NCBI GenBank assembly: GCA_937995495.1
Contig: CALKKA010000162.1
Location: 1-9,080, forward strand
Reading direction: 5' to 3'
Origin: an uncultured Phycisphaerae bacterium
GTDB taxonomy: Bacteria; Planctomycetota; Phycisphaerae; Sedimentisphaerales; Anaerohalosphaeraceae
Length of the DNA: 9,080 nucleotides
Shown here: positions 5,569-9,080 of the stretch, piece by piece
Position numbering within the stretch: the first letter of the stretch is position 1
How the letters are laid out: the number at the start of each line of letters is the position of its first letter
Position numbers and translations under genes: made by a program
The notes under the pieces: generated by a model
The model's input: only the letters and a program-made list of their open reading frames with translations
Database searches by the model: none
What the model was told of the DNA's origin: nothing

Positions 5569-6780
5569 TCATTTTTTTAAGTACGGGCCCATCATACCGG
5601 GCTTGATGAAGAAGTAATACAGCTTACCTTCTTCATAGACTTGTCCAGCCATTTCACCGGCGGTGTCGCCGACGCCCATATAGACATCACATCGGCCCGG
5701 CGCGCGGATCGCCCCGCCGGCATCTTGATCCAGTGCAAAACCGGTATAAGCCGCTTTTCTTACCGTTCCGCCCATATCGCGGGGCAGTTTGGTTTTCACA
5801 ACAGCCAGCGATGCACGGGGATAGATGGATTTATCGGTGGCGATGGACCGGAAGGGAATGACTGGCTCATTCAGACAACCACGCGGATTGCCGCTGTCGG
5901 TGCGGAAAAAGACATAACGCGGATTTTGGTAAACATATTTGTCCACTTGTTTCGGATTGGCCTTGAAGTAGTCGATCATGGCCTTTAAGCTCAGTCCCTG
6001 TGATGGAACAAGGCCGTCGGCAATCATCTGGCTTCCAACGCTTTTGTATTCGTGCCCATTCGTGGCAGCATAGCCGAGCGTAACCTGTTTGCCATCAGGA
6101 GTGCGGAGGATGGCGGAACCTTGGACATGTGCGATATACACCTCGAACGGGTCAGAAAGCCAGGCGATTTCCTGACCCTTGAGCATGCCGGACTGGTCGA
6201 TTTCACGACGGTCGGGATAGGGTTTGACGGAACCATCGGCGAGCTTCTGGCCAAGGATTTCGCCCTTATCATTTTTGACGAGGTCGGCGGGCTGTTTATA
6301 GAGGGGGTACTTGTATTTCTCAGACGGAGTAAGCGACCCGTCGAAAATCGGAGTGTAGTAGCCGGTGAACAGGACGGTTCCCCGGTCGTCACAACCCACG
6401 GACTGGTAGAACTCAAACCGAGCTCGGATTGCGGCGTCCAACTCGTTACCAAAAATGCCACTATCGAGCAGTTGAGCCATTGCACGCAACGAAGCAACCG
6501 TGCGGGCATGAGTGATATCGGCCATTGGGAAAAACTGCTTGCTAGAGGGTTTTGACAGATAGCTGAGCGAGTTGTGGACCCCTTCTCGCAGGTCCTTGAT
6601 GTCATAACAGGCAAAAGTAAGATTCGGGATCATGGCCGGGTCTGTGATCTTTCGCAGAGCGTGTGCACCCGGCGGCAACGGTTTGTCGTATTGTGGGGCT
6701 TCGAGTTCCTGTGCGGTCTTGCAGCCGACCATTACCAGACATGCCAACAAGAGCATTGAGAAAAAGATTTTTTGCTTCAT
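5569..6780 (-). CDS. mltA: Membrane-bound lytic murein transglycosylase A (MltA) lipoprotein
   Basis: MltA cuts the glycan strand of peptidoglycan between MurNAc and GlcNAc, leaving a 1,6-anhydro-MurNAc end. This is a 403-residue lipoprotein. The signal peptide (MKQKIFFSMLLLACLVMVGC) ends at lipidated Cys20, followed by Lys, which by the enterobacterial rule favours the outer membrane. The MltA core begins with the TGYYTP signature (139-144). Further family segments are GSVKPYPDR (184-192) and LGYAATNGHEYKSVG. The C-terminal 3D domain carries DQDAGGAIRAPGR, with Asp353, and then DVYMGVGD, where Asp365 matches the catalytic Asp of E. coli MltA (Asp308). I chose the second of two adjacent ATGs because GGGAG lies 5 bases before it and only 2 before the first (6783). 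A strong divergent promoter is upstream. It is first in a run with a beta-CASP RNase and two YbjQ genes, which have no known link to the cell wall. Confidence 0.95.
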   Translation of the reverse strand: MKQKIFFSMLLLACLVMVGCKTAQELEAPQYDKPLPPGAHALRKITDPAMIPNLTFACYDIKDLREGVHNSLSYLSKPSSKQFFPMADITHARTVASLRAMAQLLDSGIFGNELDAAIRARFEFYQSVGCDDRGTVLFTGYYTPIFDGSLTPSEKYKYPLYKQPADLVKNDKGEILGQKLADGSVKPYPDRREIDQSGMLKGQEIAWLSDPFEVYIAHVQGSAILRTPDGKQVTLGYAATNGHEYKSVGSQMIADGLVPSQGLSLKAMIDYFKANPKQVDKYVYQNPRYVFFRTDSGNPRGCLNEPVIPFRSIATDKSIYPRASLAVVKTKLPRDMGGTVRKAAYTGFALDQDAGGAIRAPGRCDVYMGVGDTAGEMAGQVYEEGKLYYFFIKPGMMGPYLKK

Positions 6781-6823
6781 CATGACTCCCTGTCAAAAAA
6801 ACATCCTGTTTCTATCATTAGAT

Positions 6824-6884
6824 ATGCATTATGAGCATTTACTTGACTTTGTCAACTCTACTTACACATCGAACAATAATGCAT
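6824..6884. repeat. Nested inverted repeats in the mltA/COG3014 divergent promoter region
   Basis: ATGCATTAT (6824-6832) is matched by its exact reverse complement ATAATGCAT (6876-6884). Between them lies a second inverted repeat, TTGAC-TTT-GTCAA (6843-6855), whose right arm is the -35 box of the mltA promoter, while the left outer arm overlaps its -10 box. Placement over both promoter boxes makes an operator plausible. In AT-rich DNA a 9-base pair can arise by chance, so confidence is low. Confidence 0.35.
6828..6855 (-). promoter_or_regulatory. Predicted sigma70-type promoter of mltA
   Basis: On the minus strand a perfect -35 box TTGACA (6855-6850) and a -10 box CATAAT (6833-6828, one mismatch) are separated by 16 bases. 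Transcription would start near 6821, giving a leader of about 41 bases. It probably drives mltA and the three genes behind it, since no gap in that run is longer than 27 bases. Confidence 0.6.
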
Positions 6885-6912
6885 TGTTTCAATAGGATTT
6901 ATGGGAAAAACA

Positions 6913-6940
6913 TTGACTTTTTGAACTGGGTGCAGAAAAT
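6913..6940 (+). promoter_or_regulatory. Candidate promoter of the COG3014-YcfL-LpoB lipoprotein cluster
   Basis: A good -35 box TTGACT (6913-6918) is followed after 16 bases by a weaker -10 box GAAAAT (6935-6940, four of six matches). Transcription would start near 6947. The promoter is weaker than the divergent one for mltA and could need an activator. An alternative -10, TAAAGT at 6940-6945, would need an over-long spacer. Confidence 0.4.
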
Positions 6941-7014
6941 AAAGTCTACATATCAAGATGCTTGAGTATTTGCACAAAAAGTGCTTTAGAAAGATAATGA
7001 GAGATTCGAGTTCA

Positions 7015-8388
7015 ATGAGAAAGCTACTTCGATGGGTATTGGCCTTAAGTATCATTTCTATTCTCTCCGGGTGCAATGCACCCAAAAGCCATCTGAGTAA
7101 GTTTAACCAATTTTTCGAGGCGGCCGATTTTGAGAAGGCCCGCAATTTCGCCCAAAAAAAAACTAGCCAAAAAGATACACCTCGCGGCGAAGACCTTCTA
7201 TGGTCTCTCCAAATAGGATCTATTGACCGCATCGAAGGAAACTATACCCAGAGTACGGAAATGTTTGATGTCTGCGAGGATATGATGACACATTTCGATT
7301 CCGAAAACTCTGGGATCGGTCATGCTGTTGGCGCAGTTGCAGTCAATGAGAATATTGTTCCCTACACTGGCCAGGTTTATGACGGGGTGATGGTTAATAC
7401 CTATAAGGCGATGAACTTTATGTCCACGGGTCAATATGATCTGGCGCGTGTGGAGTTCAATCGCGCTTTGGATCGTCAGCGCCGAGCCAAAGAGACGTTT
7501 AGTAAAGAAATTCAAAAGCAAAAAGACGAGATCAGTGCTGATGAAAACAGTGAAAATGTTCAAAAGAGTCTCGACAACTCTGAAATGCAAAAGCGTCTGG
7601 AGGAAGTTTATCCGTCTCTTTATAATTTCAGTGCCTATCCGGATTTTGTGAATCCATTCGCAACCTATATGGCCGGTTTGTTCTTTCTAATCGAAGGCGA
7701 CTATTCCAAATCCATCGATTTGCTCAAAGAGAGTGCGGGTATGATGCCCGAGAACACTATGATCCTGCAGGATCTGGATGTGGTCGAGCGGGCCTTGAGC
7801 GAGGGGGAGGCGATTGAATCGACGGTCTGGGTGATCTTTGAGAATGGTCTGGGGCCTGTCAAAGAGGAGTTCAGAATCGATCTGCCGTTGTTTATTTTTA
7901 CGGACAATGTCCGCTACGTGGGGATTGCGCTGCCAAAGTTGATGTTTCGTCAGGCCGCTTTGCCGTACCTAGAACTCAAAACCGATTCGACGACTTCAAA
8001 AACACAACTCGTTGCGGATATGGACCGGGTGGTACAAACCGAGTTTGAAAAGGATTTTAAGGGGATTTTGACCCGCGCTATTATTTCCACAACCGCCAAG
8101 GCCGCTGCTCAGTATGCTCTGGAGAATAACAGCAATTCATCGTGGGCCGCCGTGGCTATGGCAGTTTACAACTTTGTAAGCACCGCGGCCGATGTGCGAA
8201 TTTGGACGGCGCTGCCGAAAGATATCCAGGCGGCGCGGCTTGTGATACCGGAAAACGGCGATTTAACCCTTTACGGGCCGACGCTGACGCCGATTCAGGT
8301 GAAAATTGGCAATTGCAACTATGCAATTGTCTATGTTAGAATGATCAGTACGGCACATCAACCAAGTATTGAAATAATGACATTTTGA
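7015..8388 (+). CDS. COG3014-type TPR-like lipoprotein
   Basis: This is a 457-residue predicted lipoprotein of unknown function. The signal peptide ends with ILSGC, so Cys20 is lipidated, and the next residue is Asn, consistent with the outer membrane. The N-terminal half is helical with TPR-like pieces, for example around residues 30-48, 66-90, 128-153 and 216-242 (GDYSKSIDLLKESAGMMPEN). A very polar, charged helix lies at about 155-197. The C-terminal half holds the parts that mark the COG3014 group: FENGLGPVKEEFRIDLP (275-291), an Ala-rich stretch at 355-385, and VRIWTALPKDIQAARLVIP (394-412). I chose the ATG at 7015 because it gives a normal 19-residue signal peptide; ATGs at 6958 and 6997 are in frame but add an unlikely N-terminal tail, and no start has a strong ribosome site. 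A YcfL gene begins 17 bases after the stop, so the two are probably co-transcribed. Confidence 0.83.
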   Translation: MRKLLRWVLALSIISILSGCNAPKSHLSKFNQFFEAADFEKARNFAQKKTSQKDTPRGEDLLWSLQIGSIDRIEGNYTQSTEMFDVCEDMMTHFDSENSGIGHAVGAVAVNENIVPYTGQVYDGVMVNTYKAMNFMSTGQYDLARVEFNRALDRQRRAKETFSKEIQKQKDEISADENSENVQKSLDNSEMQKRLEEVYPSLYNFSAYPDFVNPFATYMAGLFFLIEGDYSKSIDLLKESAGMMPENTMILQDLDVVERALSEGEAIESTVWVIFENGLGPVKEEFRIDLPLFIFTDNVRYVGIALPKLMFRQAALPYLELKTDSTTSKTQLVADMDRVVQTEFEKDFKGILTRAIISTTAKAAAQYALENNSNSSWAAVAMAVYNFVSTAADVRIWTALPKDIQAARLVIPENGDLTLYGPTLTPIQVKIGNCNYAIVYVRMISTAHQPSIEIMTF

Positions 8389-8405
8389 ACATGGGAGACG
8401 GGATT

Positions 8406-8852
8406 ATGTTAAAACGCAACATATTTATTGTGTGCATCTTAGCTATGGTATTAGGCGGGTGTTCCTCCAAAACCAGTGACGAACGTATCGACATGGGCAA
8501 AGGCGTCGGCGGTGACACTTTGTCCGACAACATTGTCACTCGTCCATTTGCGGCGGTCATCAGCGCCTTGCTGGGACAAGGTGTCGATATCACAGAGGTC
8601 ATCGAAGCTCGAACACCCGAGGGTTATCTGGATGTACAGATGAAAGGGTACAATAAAGCGCATGTTACCAAGCGATTTGATTATCGCGTCGAATGGCTGG
8701 ACAGCAACGGAATGGTGATCCCCACCAAGACCAGTGTATGGATTCCGGTATCGGCGATGCGCAAGTCCGAAGTAACATTCCGATTTATCGCCCCGCGAAA
8801 GGAGGCAGTCGACTTCAGGATGATAACACGGAATAATAAAATCACAAAGTAA
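8406..8852 (+). CDS. YcfL-family (DUF1425) lipoprotein
   Basis: This is a 148-residue predicted lipoprotein. The signal peptide MLKRNIFIVCILAMVLGGC ends at lipidated Cys19, followed by Ser, so outer-membrane placement is likely. The mature part is a single small beta-rich domain typical of YcfL/DUF1425. Its most conserved-looking segments are the FDYRVEWLDSNGMVI strand pair (91-105) and the following TSVWIPVSAMRKSEVTFRF region (109-127). The start was placed at the ATG at 8406 because GGGAG lies 8 bases upstream and the signal peptide is then of normal size; upstream in-frame TTG and ATG codons at 8385 and 8391 overlap that site or the previous gene. In E. coli ycfL lies directly before lpoB (ycfM), and the same order is seen here. 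The molecular role of YcfL is not established; a link to LpoB is inferred from context. Confidence 0.82.
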   Translation: MLKRNIFIVCILAMVLGGCSSKTSDERIDMGKGVGGDTLSDNIVTRPFAAVISALLGQGVDITEVIEARTPEGYLDVQMKGYNKAHVTKRFDYRVEWLDSNGMVIPTKTSVWIPVSAMRKSEVTFRFIAPRKEAVDFRMITRNNKITK

Positions 8853-8952
8853 TATACATTGATTGTCTTTATGCGGGGTCTGAAACAAAATGGTGCCCTC
8901 CCCGCTACAGCGAGAAATAGTAACTAACAGAAAAAATCTAAGGAGATTGATT
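8853..8952 (+). other. 100-base gap between the ycfL-like and lpoB-like genes
   Basis: The gap holds a possible hairpin of GCGGGG (8873-8878) with CCCCGC (8900-8905), but the loop is 21 bases and no T run follows. I see no convincing promoter. The lpoB-like ribosome binding site AAGGAGA (8940-8946) closes the gap. The stem could lower read-through or shape the mRNA, but support is weak. Confidence 0.3.
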
Positions 8953-9080
8953 ATGAAAAAGAAAGTATTGCTCTGTACTCTTGCGATGGTTGTGCTGGCC
9001 GGCTGTCAGCCAGCGACGAAAAATATTGATACGGTCAACGACGAGGGCAAGGCCGTGATGGGACTGGATTATCGTGATTT
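8953..9080 (+). CDS. lpoB: LpoB-like penicillin-binding-protein activator lipoprotein (5' part, cut by window edge)
   Basis: Only the first 42 complete codons are inside the window. They encode a clear lipoprotein signal peptide, MKKKVLLCTLAMVVLAGC, with lipidated Cys18 followed by Gln. A short polar linker leads into GKAVMGLDYRDF (32-43, the last codon being partial), which resembles the start of the folded domain in LpoB (COG3417) proteins of other phyla. LpoB sits in the outer membrane, reaches through the peptidoglycan and stimulates the synthase PBP1b. The ribosome binding site AAGGAGA lies 6 bases before the ATG. The identity rests on this short segment and on the preceding ycfL-like gene, an arrangement also found in E. 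coli. The rest of the domain must be seen to be sure. Confidence 0.68.
   Translation, partial: MKKKVLLCTLAMVVLAGCQPATKNIDTVNDEGKAVMGLDYRD

Noticed and set aside
8385..8405. Upstream TTG (8385) and ATG (8391) starts for the YcfL-like protein
   Set aside because: The TTG overlaps the preceding stop codon and the ATG overlaps the likely ribosome site; the ATG at 8406 gives a normal lipoprotein signal peptide.
8873..8905. GCGGGG/CCCCGC stem as an intrinsic terminator before the lpoB-like gene
   Set aside because: The loop is 21 bases, the stem has only 6 pairs, and no T run follows.

Overview
The window looks like a chromosomal housekeeping region from a Gram-negative-type bacterium. Several features point to the Planctomycetota, most likely the Phycisphaerae/Sedimentisphaerales side: a very long signal peptidase I with a zinc-ribbon insertion, an HNH protein of a type I associate with that phylum, and lipoprotein genes of the COG3014-YcfL-LpoB set. 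This placement is inference, because no rRNA or other marker gene is present. I see no CRISPR array, insertion sequence, prophage, tRNA or rRNA. Base composition looks even, with AT-rich stretches only in the two divergent promoter regions.

Layout. (1) 1-1656, minus strand: a signal peptidase I gene, followed by the first codons of a possible downstream gene that runs off the left edge. (2) 1657-1939: a divergent intergenic region with two near-consensus sigma70-type promoters facing away from each other, separated by A/T tracts. (3) 1940-3299, plus strand: an HU/IHF-like DNA-binding protein, a cold-shock protein and an HNH endonuclease, all small nucleic-acid-binding proteins, with a strong hairpin after the cold-shock gene. 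(4) 3310-6780, minus strand: a compact four-gene run read as mltA (lytic transglycosylase lipoprotein), a beta-CASP metallo-beta-lactamase RNase-like protein, and two YbjQ/DUF74 proteins that overlap by ATGA. (5) 6781-7014: a second divergent promoter region with nested inverted repeats. (6) 7015-9080, plus strand: three consecutive lipoprotein genes, namely a COG3014-type TPR-like lipoprotein, a YcfL (DUF1425) lipoprotein and the beginning of an LpoB-type penicillin-binding-protein activator, cut by the right edge.

How they fit together. Regions 4-6 read as an envelope and peptidoglycan module. MltA cuts glycan strands, while LpoB-type lipoproteins stimulate a bifunctional penicillin-binding protein, so the divergent arrangement pairs a cutting enzyme with a synthase-activation cluster. 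All four lipoproteins carry a visible lipobox with no Asp after the Cys, which by the enterobacterial rule suggests outer-membrane placement. Signal peptidase I processes secreted proteins but not these lipoproteins, which need signal peptidase II. I adjusted four gene starts (the beta-CASP protein, mltA, the COG3014 protein and ycfL) to Shine-Dalgarno positions or signal-peptide geometry. Nothing here is clearly a new system. The least described parts are the COG3014-YcfL-LpoB/MltA neighbourhood and the paired YbjQ proteins, one of them membrane-anchored, behind a beta-CASP nuclease.
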